A stretch of DNA of 64,000 bases from Candidatus Nitrospira allomarina (GCF_032050975.1 NZ_CP116967.1:2291001-2355000); one strand, 5' to 3'; shown: positions 25,598 through 35,200, counted from the stretch's first letter. The notes: generated by a model from the sequence alone, not told the origin. Numbers and translations are program-made.

Positions 25598-25963
25598 ATG
25601 CGCTATTTGGTATGGGCTTTCGCAATTTTCTTCCTGCTGCTTGCACCAAATCTCCTCTGGCTTGGCACATCTACGCTGAGGATTCAGAACCTTTCCAATT
25701 TGCCCATTGATTCAATTGCCTACCTGGCATGCGAGACCGTTCACCCCGTTGGGACACTAGCGCCTCATCGGTCCATTTTTCGTTTTTTGCCTGCCTGCGG
25801 GGATGATACCCTCGAGATAGTGATCGGCAAAGCTAAATTTTGCCAGACGTACGTCGAAGGCGAGCTGTATCACGTTGATGCGATGATCAATGGGGTTGAT
25901 CTTGTTAAATGTTCATATGATGATTTGTTGTCGAGCCTCTTCGCTTCAAAAGTTCTATGGTAA
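25598..25963 (+). CDS. Orphan exported or membrane-anchored protein
   Basis: No family is recognised for this 121-residue product. It begins with a strong hydrophobic segment (YLVWAFAIFFLLLAPNLLWL), a signal peptide or anchor. The remainder has four cysteines (LACET, PACGDD, KFCQTY, VKCSYD) that could form two disulfides in the periplasm. It reads as a compact beta-rich domain (STLRIQNLSNLPIDSIAYLA). It has no good ribosome site. It is bracketed by repeat copies B and C, both in the same direction, so it may have been carried in with them. Confidence 0.55.
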   Translation: MRYLVWAFAIFFLLLAPNLLWLGTSTLRIQNLSNLPIDSIAYLACETVHPVGTLAPHRSIFRFLPACGDDTLEIVIGKAKFCQTYVEGELYHVDAMINGVDLVKCSYDDLLSSLFASKVLW

Positions 25964-26049
25964 TTCTCTGATGTTGAGTTAAGCCGCAAGAGAATTGTGC
26001 GAATGCAAGACCAGCCCCCAGAGACCTCTTTGTCCCCTCTTATTCGAAC

Positions 26050-26240
26050 CGACGCCTGCTGTTCGGCCTTATTGGCGGACGCTCTTTAAGCATTGGCGGG
26101 CCTTGTTTGAGCCTGGCGAGTTGGCCCGACCTCCTGTTTCCTGCGTCCGCTTAATCTAAAGAGGCCGAACTGGGCGTCAATGGTTTTGGGTCCTTTTGCC
26201 GAAACAAAAGGACCTCGGCTGCCGGGCCGAAACCCGGCGA
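26050..26240 (+). repeat. Interspersed repeat, copy C
   Basis: About 191 bp, direct orientation, over 90% like copy B by eye. Terminal hairpins are GGTCCTTTTGCCGAAACAAA/AGGACC and GCCGGGCC/GAAACCCGGC. It lacks the 28-nt segment of copies A and D. Confidence 0.85.
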
Positions 26241-26380
26241 TAGAAACAATGGGTGCGAGCAGCCAACGTGGTGGTGAAGGGGCTGGTTGAGGGTTGGTAC
26301 CTGATTTCATGGCCACCTGAGCGGGAAACGAGTCCTCAGTTCGCCAAAATTTCGATTGATTCGTATTCTTTCACGAGCCA

Positions 26381-27646
26381 TTAATTCTTTTTTTTCTTCT
26401 TTTGCGGTTTAATTTTTTTCCTTTTTTTCCTTTTCTCCTCCTCTTCCTCCTCTATTTCTTTAAGCAACTCTTCCAAGGTAGGTTCCCCGCTGGGATGTGT
26501 CACCGTAAAGGCATAATCCTTTTTCGAGATTTTGACGACATCAATCTCTTGATCTAAAAACACTTGAATCTCCTCGAGTCGTCCCTTTTCTTCGCTGCTG
26601 CAGAACGAAATCGCAATTCCCTTTTTGATACCCCGCCCAGTTCTTCCCACACGATGCACATAGTTTTCTGCCTTATCCGGGAGGTCATAGTTCAACACAT
26701 AATGCACATCGGGAATGTCGATGCCGCGTGCGCTGACATCTGTGGCGATTAAAACCTGACAGGCACCTGTTTTAAAAGCGTTCATTACCCCAGCCCGGTC
26801 ACGCTGATCCTTTTCCCCATGAATTGTCAGCGTGGCTATTCCGACACGACCCATCGCCTTGGCAACCCGTTCAGCGCGAACTCGCGTCCGGACAAACACG
26901 ATCACACGGCTCTCAGGATTATCGGTCAGGAATCGCTCCAGGAAAAACCGTTTATCGTCCATTTCAACGAACATCACGTAGTGAGAGACATTTTTGGAGA
27001 CACGATTGTCCGGCGAGATTTGAATCCGGATAGCCGAATGCCTCACCTGAGAATAGGCCAGTTTTTTGATCTCGGCATTGATGGTTGCCGAGAAAAAGAG
27101 CGTTTGATGTTTCTGTGGCAGCTTTTTTTTGATCGCATGAATATCTCCAATGAATCCGAGATCGAGCATGTGATCAGCTTCATCTAACACAAGGGTTTGG
27201 ACGTGGTTGAGCAGAACATACCCCTGACTGATCAAATCAAACAGCCGGCCTGGTGTCGTTATGAGCACATCGATACCATTCTGAAGTGTTTGTATCTGCG
27301 GGTCCTGCTCAACGCCGCCATACATGGCAAACGCTTTGACCTTGGTCTGTTTGGAAAGTTGGGCAAAGACCTCTCCAATCTGCATCGCCAGTTCGTGCGT
27401 CGGCACCATGACAATGCATTGGATACCATTTGAGCGTTGACTCCTTTTCCACTGGTCAAGGTGATTGATGATCGGGATGGCAAATGCTGCCGTTTTCCCC
27501 GTCCCGGTTTGGGCGATGGCCAGAACATCTTCCCCCGCCATGATCGAGGGCATGGCTTTAAATTGGATGTCCGTGGTTTTTACAAACCCGAGTCGGGACA
27601 GGTTGTTTTTCAAAGCATCTGAAATGGGATATTTTGCAAACTTCAT
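26381..27646 (-). CDS. DEAD-box RNA helicase (RhlE/CshA-like)
   Basis: The 421-residue ATP-dependent RNA helicase unwinds structured RNA. All core motifs are present: Q motif (FVKTTDIQFKAMPSI), motif I AQTGTGKTAAFA, motif Ia PTHELA, motif Ib TPGRLFD, motif II DEAD (LVLDEADHMLDLGF), motif III SAT, motif IV (VIVFVRTR), motif V (VLIATDVSARGIDIPDVHYV) and motif VI HRVGRTGR. The tail is very rich in Lys, Glu and Arg (EEEEEKRKKRKKIKPQKKKK), a common RNA-binding extension. It stands alone between repeat copies C and D. A probable role is ribosome assembly or cold-stress RNA turnover; the subgroup name is tentative. Confidence 0.95.
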   Translation of the reverse strand: MKFAKYPISDALKNNLSRLGFVKTTDIQFKAMPSIMAGEDVLAIAQTGTGKTAAFAIPIINHLDQWKRSQRSNGIQCIVMVPTHELAMQIGEVFAQLSKQTKVKAFAMYGGVEQDPQIQTLQNGIDVLITTPGRLFDLISQGYVLLNHVQTLVLDEADHMLDLGFIGDIHAIKKKLPQKHQTLFFSATINAEIKKLAYSQVRHSAIRIQISPDNRVSKNVSHYVMFVEMDDKRFFLERFLTDNPESRVIVFVRTRVRAERVAKAMGRVGIATLTIHGEKDQRDRAGVMNAFKTGACQVLIATDVSARGIDIPDVHYVLNYDLPDKAENYVHRVGRTGRGIKKGIAISFCSSEEKGRLEEIQVFLDQEIDVVKISKKDYAFTVTHPSGEPTLEELLKEIEEEEEEKRKKRKKIKPQKKKKKN

Positions 27647-27903
27647 GGTGTTTCAATACCTCTTCTTCTCATCAAATCACGCACAACAGCATTCTGATAT
27701 TAGACTGTGCTTCAGTCTACTCGGAAATGATCAGACAGGCAAAGAACATCAGGGAGAAGAAAGGTGGTTTGGGGTTATGCTTGGGATCAGCTTGCCATGG
27801 GACATTGAATTGCCCCGCGTTGGGATAGTTAAGGGGAGCCCAAAGGAGATTTCGTGATATCCAGACAAGACCTCACAGATTTTTTCCACACTTTTCTTTG
27901 AAT
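27647..27903. other. Intergenic stretch upstream of the helicase gene
   Basis: About 260 bases without a supported gene. It should hold the promoter of the minus-strand helicase; an AGAGGT ribosome site lies near 27655. No other signal was found. Confidence 0.4.
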
Positions 27904-28114
27904 CGACGCCTGCTGTTCGGTCCTGTGGGCGGACGCTCTTCAAGCATTGGCGGGCCTTGTTTGAGCCCTTCGCCAGACTCAGGACAGGCTCCGCGAGTTG
28001 GCGCGCCCTCCATTCCTCGCGTCCGCCCAATCTGATATGGCCGAACTGGGCGGCAATGGTTTTGGATCCTTTCCCCGAAAGAAAAGGATCTCGGCTGCCG
28101 GGCCGAAACCCGGC
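27904..28114 (+). repeat. Interspersed repeat, copy D
   Basis: About 211 bp, direct orientation. It includes the 28-nt segment CCCTTCGCCAGACTCAGGAC then AGGCTCCG that is identical (as complement) to copy A but absent from copies B and C. Ends with the same two hairpins. It lies downstream of the RND efflux operon. Confidence 0.85.
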
Positions 28115-28329
28115 ATCTAAATCTGAGGTTAAAACTGGGGCAGGTTTGTGGCTAATTCAGCGGATTGTCTCGCAGGAAAGGCGATGAGTGAAGCAGAATG
28201 AAGATGGCGTGATGGCATGGGCGGACCTCAGAGAAATCGTGATTGAGTCACGAAAACAGTTCCACATTTACCGTTTCAGAAATCTGCTGATAAAGGGAGT
28301 GCGCTTTGGCTACTAAAATAGACCCTCCC

Positions 28330-31300
28330 TCACTCCGCGACGATGCCTTCCGGTTCATTTGGAACTTGGACCGGGGAAGGTGAGTTGACCGTAGCGGTGA
28401 ACATGCCCAACACATCCTCCACGACCAGATAGAGACAGGGAATAAGCACGAGCATGATGGCGGTGGCAAAGAGAATTCCAAATCCCAGTGAAATGGCCAT
28501 GGGAATCATGAACCGGGCCTGACGGGATGTTTCGAAAATCATGGGACCCAATCCGCCGAAGGTGGTGAGGGTGGTTAACAGAATGGGCCGGAACCGGCGG
28601 ATGCCCGCCTGGCAGATGGCCTCAAAGGCATTATTTCCTTCCCGCCGCTTGGTATTGGCATAGTCGATCATGATTAACGAATCGTTGACCACCACTCCGC
28701 CAAGCGCAATGATCCCCATCATACTGATGATGCTGATGTTGTAGCCCATAATCATATGCCCGATCACCGCACCAACCAACCCGAACGGAATGGATGTCAT
28801 CACAATGGCCGGTTGAAGGTAACTACGAAACGGGACGGCCAGCAGGACATAAATCAGGATCAATGCCAGTGTCGAACTATAGAGAAAACTCTGAAGGGCA
28901 TCTCGCATATCGGCCTGGCGTCCTTCGAAGCTGTAACTGAGGCCGGGATAATCACGAAGCAGGGCCGGAAGCACGTCGCTTTTCAGTTTATTCAGGACAA
29001 GGTTGGTTTCCTTTGCGGGTTGGACATTCGCGGTGACGGTCACGGTGCGGTGTCCGTCTCGACGGGTGATTTCCCGAAACGCCCGGCCTTTTTCGACCGT
29101 CGCAACCTGATACAGCGGCACGTGTGGACCGGCAGGCGTTCGAATCACCAGATTTTCCACGTGGTATTCGCTCGAGCGCTCCGACTCCGGGAATCGCACC
29201 AGTACTTTGATCTCGTTCCGCCCTCGTTGCTGGCGAAGGGCTTCCGATCCATAAAACGCGTTGCGGGCTTGTCTGGCGATATCCCCGGCGGTGAGACCGA
29301 GGCTGCGGGCCTCCTCTTTGATGCGGAAGTCCAGTTGGGGTTTCCCTGGAGAATACCCGTCGTCCACGTCTTTGACGCTGCCGAATTCAGCCAGACGGTC
29401 GGCCAAATCGGTGCTCGCCTTATCGAGCATGTCAATATTCCGATGGCTGAGTTCAACACTGATCCCGGCCCCGCGCCCCGGTCCCCCGCTATCCGCCTCA
29501 AATCGCAGATATTCCACTCCCGGGAAATCCGGCGTGTGTTCCCTCCAGAGGGTGGTCAATTCGCTGGTGCTAAGGGGACGATGGTTCGCATCCGGCAAAT
29601 AGGCGCGAACGTCGATGGTGTTTTCCAGCACCAGCGCAAAGGTGCCGTTGGTAATATGTTGTCCCGGATACTGGTCGATCACCTCTTGCACAGAACGGAT
29701 TAACCCGTCCCGGACCCGGATCATTTCCTCGGGAGGACTTCCAAAAGGAAGCGCGGCTGAGGCCTTGGCAAAATCAGCCTCAACAGTGGGCATGAGAATA
29801 AAGCCCATGCGTCCGCTGAATGGATAGGCCAGCACAATGGCAAAAATCCCGAACCCGATGGCAATCGTCAAGTAGCGGTGAGTAATGGCCCGGCGGAGAA
29901 AAGGACCATAGGTCCGTTCGACGAATCGGGAAAACCATGCACTGAACCGTTGTTGGGTGTGATGCAGGGTTCTGCCGATGGTGCCGGTCGGTTTGGCGCC
30001 CGAATGTGCCAGGTGAGCGGGAAGGACGAATAAGGCTTCGACCCAGGAAATAATGAAGGCGGTCGAGACCACCACGGGAATCACGGCCCAGATTTTTCCG
30101 AAGGATCCGGGCATGAACATCAGCGGCAGGAAGGCCACGATATTCGTCAAAATACTGAAGCTGATGGGAATGGCAATATCCCGTGCCCCCAGGATGGCTG
30201 CCTCGCTGAAGGATTTGCCGCGTTGCCGGTATTCATAAATGTTTTCCCCCGCAATAATGGCATCATCCACGACAATCCCAAGCGCAATTATGAATGCAAA
30301 GAGGGACACCATATTGATAGACACGTCCATGGCCGGCAGAAAGAGCATGGCCCCCAGAAATGACGTCGGGATCCCCACCGTCACCCAGAACGCCAGTTTG
30401 TATTCCAGAAACAGGGTGAGAATAGCCAGGACCAGCAACAATCCGAGAAATCCATTCTTCAGCAGAAGCGTAAGCCGTTGATAATAGATTTCCGACCGGT
30501 CTTTGAGAATGGTGTAATGGATGGAGGCCGGCAGATCAGGAATAATACGGTCCATCGCGGCGCGTGCGCTTTCCGACACACCGATCGGGGTTTGATCTCC
30601 CACTCGAAAGATTTCGATGCCAATGGCACGTACCCCGTTAAATGTGGCATACGTTTCGCTTTCCTGGAATCCTTCCGACACGTGGGCGATATCTCCGAGA
30701 CGCAAGAGCGTTCCCGTTTGGTTGGCAATGATGGGGATGTCGGCAAAGTCCGAGGCCCAATCCCGTCGTTCCTGCACGCGCAACAAAATTTCTCCGCTGG
30801 AGGTTTCCACGCTTCCACCCGATCGATCGAGCGCGGTCGCGGCTATGGTTTGTGCGATGTCCTCCAATGTCAGTCCATAGGCCCGGAGGTCCTCTTGAGA
30901 CACCTCCACATGAATTTCATACGCTCGCGCGCCTTCAAGGTCGATTTGGGTAATGCCGGGTTCTTGTAAGAGACGATCCCGAACCTGTTCGGCGACCTCA
31001 CGAAGGGTCCATTCCGAAACGTCACCATACAACTGAAGCGTCAGGACGTCGCGACGGCGGGTATCCAATGTGACACTCGGCTTTTCCGTATCCTCGGGAA
31101 ACGTCACGATGCGGCTGATCGCCTGCTGAATGTCCTGATAAACTTTTTGATTGTTGGAGTTGGCGAGGAGTTCGACGATGACCGTTCCCTGGTTTTCACC
31201 GGCGGTGGCCCGGATCTCGTTCACCCCTTCAAGTCCGCGAACCCCTTCTTCAATCGCCAGAATCACCCCTTGTTCGACTTCTTCGGGACTTGCGCCGGGA

Positions 31301-31491
31301 AAGGGGACCGTAATGGTAACGGTGTCTTCTTCAAACTCGGGAAAGACCTCCTGCTTAATGTGGGAGGCCATAAACAGTCCACCCAGCAGTAACGTCAACA
31401 TGAGCAGGTTGGGCGTAATCCGGTTGTGCACCATCCAGGCCAGAGGGCCGGATTCCCGGTGAGGGGGAGTCGTGGAAGGGTTAGGTTCCAT
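28330..31491 (-). CDS. RND efflux transporter permease (HAE1/AcrB type)
   Basis: The 1053-residue inner-membrane pump exports drugs, dyes or other amphiphiles in exchange for protons. Twelve helices with two large periplasmic loops are expected: TM1 begins NRITPNLLMLTLLLGGLFMA, and the proton-relay Asp pair is in IALGIVVDDAIIAGENIYEY. The second half has the matching GIIALGGVVVNDSLIMIDYA. The front end is an EVFPEFEEDTVTITVPFPGA segment typical of the family. It overlaps the adaptor gene by 11 bp and ends the operon adaptor-pump, with the outer-membrane factor upstream. The divergent two-component system at 34472 probably regulates it. The substrate is unknown; heavy-metal CusA-type residues were not identified. 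Confidence 0.95.
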   Translation of the reverse strand: MEPNPSTTPPHRESGPLAWMVHNRITPNLLMLTLLLGGLFMASHIKQEVFPEFEEDTVTITVPFPGASPEEVEQGVILAIEEGVRGLEGVNEIRATAGENQGTVIVELLANSNNQKVYQDIQQAISRIVTFPEDTEKPSVTLDTRRRDVLTLQLYGDVSEWTLREVAEQVRDRLLQEPGITQIDLEGARAYEIHVEVSQEDLRAYGLTLEDIAQTIAATALDRSGGSVETSSGEILLRVQERRDWASDFADIPIIANQTGTLLRLGDIAHVSEGFQESETYATFNGVRAIGIEIFRVGDQTPIGVSESARAAMDRIIPDLPASIHYTILKDRSEIYYQRLTLLLKNGFLGLLLVLAILTLFLEYKLAFWVTVGIPTSFLGAMLFLPAMDVSINMVSLFAFIIALGIVVDDAIIAGENIYEYRQRGKSFSEAAILGARDIAIPISFSILTNIVAFLPLMFMPGSFGKIWAVIPVVVSTAFIISWVEALFVLPAHLAHSGAKPTGTIGRTLHHTQQRFSAWFSRFVERTYGPFLRRAITHRYLTIAIGFGIFAIVLAYPFSGRMGFILMPTVEADFAKASAALPFGSPPEEMIRVRDGLIRSVQEVIDQYPGQHITNGTFALVLENTIDVRAYLPDANHRPLSTSELTTLWREHTPDFPGVEYLRFEADSGGPGRGAGISVELSHRNIDMLDKASTDLADRLAEFGSVKDVDDGYSPGKPQLDFRIKEEARSLGLTAGDIARQARNAFYGSEALRQQRGRNEIKVLVRFPESERSSEYHVENLVIRTPAGPHVPLYQVATVEKGRAFREITRRDGHRTVTVTANVQPAKETNLVLNKLKSDVLPALLRDYPGLSYSFEGRQADMRDALQSFLYSSTLALILIYVLLAVPFRSYLQPAIVMTSIPFGLVGAVIGHMIMGYNISIISMMGIIALGGVVVNDSLIMIDYANTKRREGNNAFEAICQAGIRRFRPILLTTLTTFGGLGPMIFETSRQARFMIPMAISLGFGILFATAIMLVLIPCLYLVVEDVLGMFTATVNSPSPVQVPNEPEGIVAE

Positions 31492-32704
31492 GGGGAGTCA
31501 CTGGTGTGTCGGAACGACTGTTATTCAAGCGAATGGGCATCCCATCCGTGGGAGCGGAAATGTCGGTGACTACTAAGCGGTCTCCCGTTTCCAGGCCTTC
31601 TGAAATAAAGACCTCATGTTGGCCACGATAGGCGATCGTTACCTGACGAATGGCCAGCGTATTGTCTGTATTCATCAGCCACACGGTGTCCTGGTCATGG
31701 ATCCAGCGACGATCGACTTTGGCCAGCCTGGTGAGTTCCTGCCCTTGAATTTCCGCGCGAAGATACGAGCCGAGCAGCACGCGAGGCAACTGCGCATGCC
31801 GTTCTTCAAGATTCAGCGGATCTTGTATGGCAACCAGAAGCCTGGCCATTCGCCCGTTGGGTTCAAGATCGGTCAGCAACCGGACCACCCGGCCCGTCCG
31901 GAATTTGTCTTTTCCCCACACATTTTCTTGGAAGAGTTTAACTGTGGACCCTGGTTCATCAGGTGTGCGAGGAATCGTGATCCAACGTAACTGAGCCATG
32001 GGGACCGCTAACTCGACCCAATATTCTTTCGTTCCTGCAATCGTCACGAGATCTGAGGTGGTCGTCACATAGGTACCCAAATCAATGTGACGGCTAACGA
32101 CGGTTGACTCGAACGGGGCTTTGATGACGGTGCGGGACAGCGAGAGCTTCGCGGATTGAAGGGCAGCCGCGGCGGCATCCACGTCGGCTTTCATCGCGGC
32201 TAGCTGCGGCAAACGAAGGACCAGGGATTTTTCCTGGTCGTTGATCGTGGCACCCAATAAATCGAACTCTTGTTTGGCGACGACCTGGTTGCCCTCCTCG
32301 AGGCGAAGTGCCACGCGGGCTTTCGCCAGATCGGATTGGCGCTGGCGGACAGCCAGCACATAATCTGCTGGTTCCAAACGAAGAATGGTTTCCTGTGCGG
32401 CGAAACGACCGCCAGGAACGAGTTCCGGGTTGACAGCGATGATTTTTCCGTTCACCTGTGATCGGAGCGTGATTTGATGCACAGGTTGGACTTGTCCCCA
32501 AGCCTCTATAGTCAGAGTCTGTTTGGTCACATCGATTGCAATCGTTTCTACCAGCCGGGGTTGTCTGGGCTTGGGATGACGTTCAGGCTGTGGGGCGCTC
32601 TTGACGATCGAAAAGGCGATGCCTCCGGCCAGCACCAGGATCAGAATCGGCAGTACAGCCTTCAAGACCATCAGACATTTTTTGGAAAAGGATGGGGATG
32701 ACAT
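31481..32704 (-). CDS. RND efflux periplasmic adaptor (MFP/HlyD type)
   Basis: The 407-residue membrane-fusion protein links the RND pump to the outer-membrane channel. It has an N-terminal anchor (KAVLPILILVLAGGIAFSIV), then the lipoyl/barrel-sandwich region (QVNGKIIAVNPELVPGGRFA), a coiled-coil hairpin (VRQRQSDLAKARVALRLEEG, then LAAMKADVDAAAAALQSAKL), a second barrel half (IKAPFESTVVSRHIDLGTYV) and a beta-barrel/C-terminal domain. No ribosome site is evident at the start. It overlaps the pump gene by 11 bp and follows the outer-membrane factor with a gap of 27 bp, so all three genes probably form one transcript. Confidence 0.95.
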   Translation of the reverse strand: MSSPSFSKKCLMVLKAVLPILILVLAGGIAFSIVKSAPQPERHPKPRQPRLVETIAIDVTKQTLTIEAWGQVQPVHQITLRSQVNGKIIAVNPELVPGGRFAAQETILRLEPADYVLAVRQRQSDLAKARVALRLEEGNQVVAKQEFDLLGATINDQEKSLVLRLPQLAAMKADVDAAAAALQSAKLSLSRTVIKAPFESTVVSRHIDLGTYVTTTSDLVTIAGTKEYWVELAVPMAQLRWITIPRTPDEPGSTVKLFQENVWGKDKFRTGRVVRLLTDLEPNGRMARLLVAIQDPLNLEERHAQLPRVLLGSYLRAEIQGQELTRLAKVDRRWIHDQDTVWLMNTDNTLAIRQVTIAYRGQHEVFISEGLETGDRLVVTDISAPTDGMPIRLNNSRSDTPVTPHGT

Positions 32705-32731
32705 GGTTTGGTAGCGTTTCGAGAAAAAAGC

Positions 32732-34162
32732 CTATCCGTTGGAAATGGTTAATCCCCGGATTTCAGGTTTGGTCATGGGCCAGCCACCGGCCAGAGCCTT
32801 GGCCAGATCAACGCGGAAATCGATGAGCGTCCGTCGGGCGGTCAGGATCTCGCGTTCAAGCTCCTGTTGACTGTTCAGAGCATTGAGTACGTCCAGGTAG
32901 GCGGTTGCACCATTAAGATAACGGGCTCGCAAGCGTTCGATGACCTGGGTGGCGATGTGGAACTGATCTTCCAGACTGTTTGTTTTTTCCCGTTGTTGTG
33001 TTTCACCAACCAAGGCATTTTCGACCTCCTGGAAGGCTTGAAGTACCGTGAATTCGTAGTTGTGAAGGACTTCGGACCGAGCGGCTTTGGAGAGATCGAC
33101 CTGCGCTGCCCGCGCCCCCGCATTAAAGATCGGTGCGACGATTTGTGCTGATACGGTGGCTAACCAATTGGCAAACAGTCCTCCCGGAGCAACGGCAAAG
33201 GCTCCGCTGGTCAGGGTTGGGGTGAGATTTGTGGTTATCGACCCGGCAAGATCAATGCGCGGGAAACGTTCGGCAATGGCGGCCGCGACACGCGCATCGG
33301 CCGCCTGTACCTGATAAAACGTGGCCTGCACATCAGGACGCCGTTGAATGAGCTCTCCCGGTAGGCCGGTACTCGGCAATGGGGGAAGGTCTATCAGCAC
33401 AGGATCGTCAGGGATAACCAGAGATTTGGGAGGTTTCCCAAGAAGAATGGCGAGTTGATGGGTCAGCGTGCCGATTTGCGCGTGGACGTCTTTGGTTTTT
33501 CCACGTGTTTGCTCCACTAATTGTTTCTGTCGCAGAACGTCCGCCGCCGCGGCCACGCCCTGTCGGAACCGCAAGGTGACCAATTGAAGAACTTTCTCAT
33601 TGGTCGAGATCTGTTTCTCCAGCAAAGCCAGTTGGCCTCGTTGTTCAAGCAGGTTATACCAGGTTTTCGCCATCTGACTTGATAAGGTGATCGCGGCAAC
33701 CGTGAGGTCGGCCTGACTGGCTTGCGCGTCGAAGTTCGCCGCGCTTCCAAATGCTCGTACCCGTCCCCACAGGTCCAGCTCATAGGCCACCGATACTCCT
33801 ACAGCGAAACGATCGGTCTGCGTGCCTAAATCACTGCGACTCCGGCTGGCAGTACTGTTTCCGTTTAAGAATGGAAACCGGGGAGCTCCATCACGCACGG
33901 CGATGGCTTCCGCCTGCCGCAGGCGGTCCCAGGTGGCCAACAGCGTCGGATTGTCTTCCAGCGCGCGTTCAATCAGCCGGTCAAGGGCCTCGTCTTCAAA
34001 GGCTTCCCACCATTTGTCCGGTAACGCATGCTGGCCGGAATGGGAAAACGAATCGGGCGGCTGAATCTTCAATTCAATGGGTTGTGGGTCGAACAGACAC
34101 CCGGTTAACAGCATCAGGAAAATTCCTGTGAGGATAGCGCGACAATACTGGAGGGTATTCAT
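32732..34162 (-). CDS. TolC/NodT-type outer-membrane efflux lipoprotein
   Basis: The 476-residue outer-membrane channel completes the tripartite pump. The signal peptide ends in a lipobox (LMLLTGC), so the mature protein is lipid-anchored. Two TolC-like repeats are visible, each starting with a DNPTLLATWDRLRQAEAIAV or RRPDVQATFYQVQAADARVA helix (residue 97 and 300 regions). NodT/OprM-type features include VAYELDLWGRVRAFGSAANF. The chosen start at 34162 gives a normal signal peptide; a longer frame upstream adds a non-signal lead. It is the first gene of the operon, downstream of the 309-bp divergent region. Confidence 0.9.
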   Translation of the reverse strand: MNTLQYCRAILTGIFLMLLTGCLFDPQPIELKIQPPDSFSHSGQHALPDKWWEAFEDEALDRLIERALEDNPTLLATWDRLRQAEAIAVRDGAPRFPFLNGNSTASRSRSDLGTQTDRFAVGVSVAYELDLWGRVRAFGSAANFDAQASQADLTVAAITLSSQMAKTWYNLLEQRGQLALLEKQISTNEKVLQLVTLRFRQGVAAAADVLRQKQLVEQTRGKTKDVHAQIGTLTHQLAILLGKPPKSLVIPDDPVLIDLPPLPSTGLPGELIQRRPDVQATFYQVQAADARVAAAIAERFPRIDLAGSITTNLTPTLTSGAFAVAPGGLFANWLATVSAQIVAPIFNAGARAAQVDLSKAARSEVLHNYEFTVLQAFQEVENALVGETQQREKTNSLEDQFHIATQVIERLRARYLNGATAYLDVLNALNSQQELEREILTARRTLIDFRVDLAKALAGGWPMTKPEIRGLTISNG

Positions 34163-34471
34163 ACGAAGTTGCGAATGACGAGGGAAAATAATTTCTGATT
34201 CCTTTATGGATGATACTTGTCTGAACGTTATGGGACCGAAGATGAAGAACGTCCTTTTATTGGGTCCTGGGGACGAACACGATCCATCCAACCGTTTCAC
34301 CCCCATACTTCTCTGTTCGGTTAGTATACCCGGGATATTTCCCTGAATTTTTTCCCCATCCTTCTTTTTTGTAAGAAAACCTGACAGAATTCTGTTTTGA
34401 CAAACTTTGATACAATTTTTTTCCCCTCACTCCCCGTTCCGGCGTCATAATAATGAAGAAGGGTGATCTTG
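34163..34471. promoter_or_regulatory. Divergent control region of efflux operon and two-component system
   Basis: A 309-bp region between the efflux operon (minus) and the response regulator (plus). It includes a perfect 12-bp palindrome ACAGAATTCTGT at 34384-34395, a good candidate binding site for the adjacent OmpR-type regulator, and an AT-rich T-run near 34410-34440. No certain -35/-10 pair was found. Confidence 0.55.
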
Positions 34472-35200
34472 ATGAGCCATATGGATTCGTTACCGCATCT
34501 CCTGGTTGTTGACGATCAACCGGATATCCGCAATCCGCTTTCAAACTATCTCACGCAAAAGGGCTTTCGGCTGAGTACGGCTGGAAGCGCGGCGGAGGCC
34601 CGGAAAATTCTCGAGACCAGCGCCATCGACCTCGTTGTGCTGGATATCATGATGCCGGGAGAAGACGGTCTCTCTCTTTGCCGTCATTTACGTGAAACAA
34701 AGGACATTCCCATTATTTTACTCACGGCCATGGCGGAAGAAACGGACCGCGTGATCGGGTTGGAAATGGGTGCGGATGATTATGTCGTCAAACCGTTTAA
34801 TCCCAGGGAATTGTTGGCACGAATCAAGTCCGTGCTCCGGCGGGCGAATAGTCTTCCATGGAAAGAACGGCGCATTGCGGAAAAAACCATTCAATTCGAC
34901 CGATGGGTCTTACAGGTTTCGCAACGAGAACTCGTCGGAGAGGATGGCGTGGCCATTCCGCTCAGCACCGGGGAATTCGTGCTGTTGACGGTGTTCCTGA
35001 ATCATCCACGCATGGTGTTGACTCGTGATCAATTACTCGACCTCACCCGCCATCGCGCGGGCGATGTGTTTGATCGCAGTATCGACAATCAGGTCAGCCG
35101 GTTGCGAAAAAAGATTGAAATCGATCCCAAGCTTCCTTCCCTGATTAAAACCGTGTGGGGAGGGGGATACACATTTACCGCAGAGGTCACATTACAATGA
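34472..35200 (+). CDS. OmpR/PhoB-family response regulator
   Basis: The 242-residue regulator has an N-terminal receiver domain with the acidic pair in LVVDDQPD, the phosphoacceptor Asp58 (VVLDIMMPGEDG), a Thr switch in IILLTAMAEE and the conserved Lys in DYVVKPFNPRE. The C-terminal winged helix runs to the end (LSTGEFVLLTVFLNHPRMVL, then RSIDNQVSRLRKKIEIDPKL and VWGGGYTF). The ATG at 34472 follows an AAGGGTG site; a GTG 9 bp upstream is possible. It overlaps the kinase gene by 4 bp (ATGA) and is divergent from the RND operon, which it probably controls. Confidence 0.95.
   Translation: MSHMDSLPHLLVVDDQPDIRNPLSNYLTQKGFRLSTAGSAAEARKILETSAIDLVVLDIMMPGEDGLSLCRHLRETKDIPIILLTAMAEETDRVIGLEMGADDYVVKPFNPRELLARIKSVLRRANSLPWKERRIAEKTIQFDRWVLQVSQRELVGEDGVAIPLSTGEFVLLTVFLNHPRMVLTRDQLLDLTRHRAGDVFDRSIDNQVSRLRKKIEIDPKLPSLIKTVWGGGYTFTAEVTLQ

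Noticed and set aside
28756-29703. A 315-codon plus-strand frame opposite the RND pump gene
   Set aside because: Antisense to a long, well-conserved gene; composition reflects the complementary codons.
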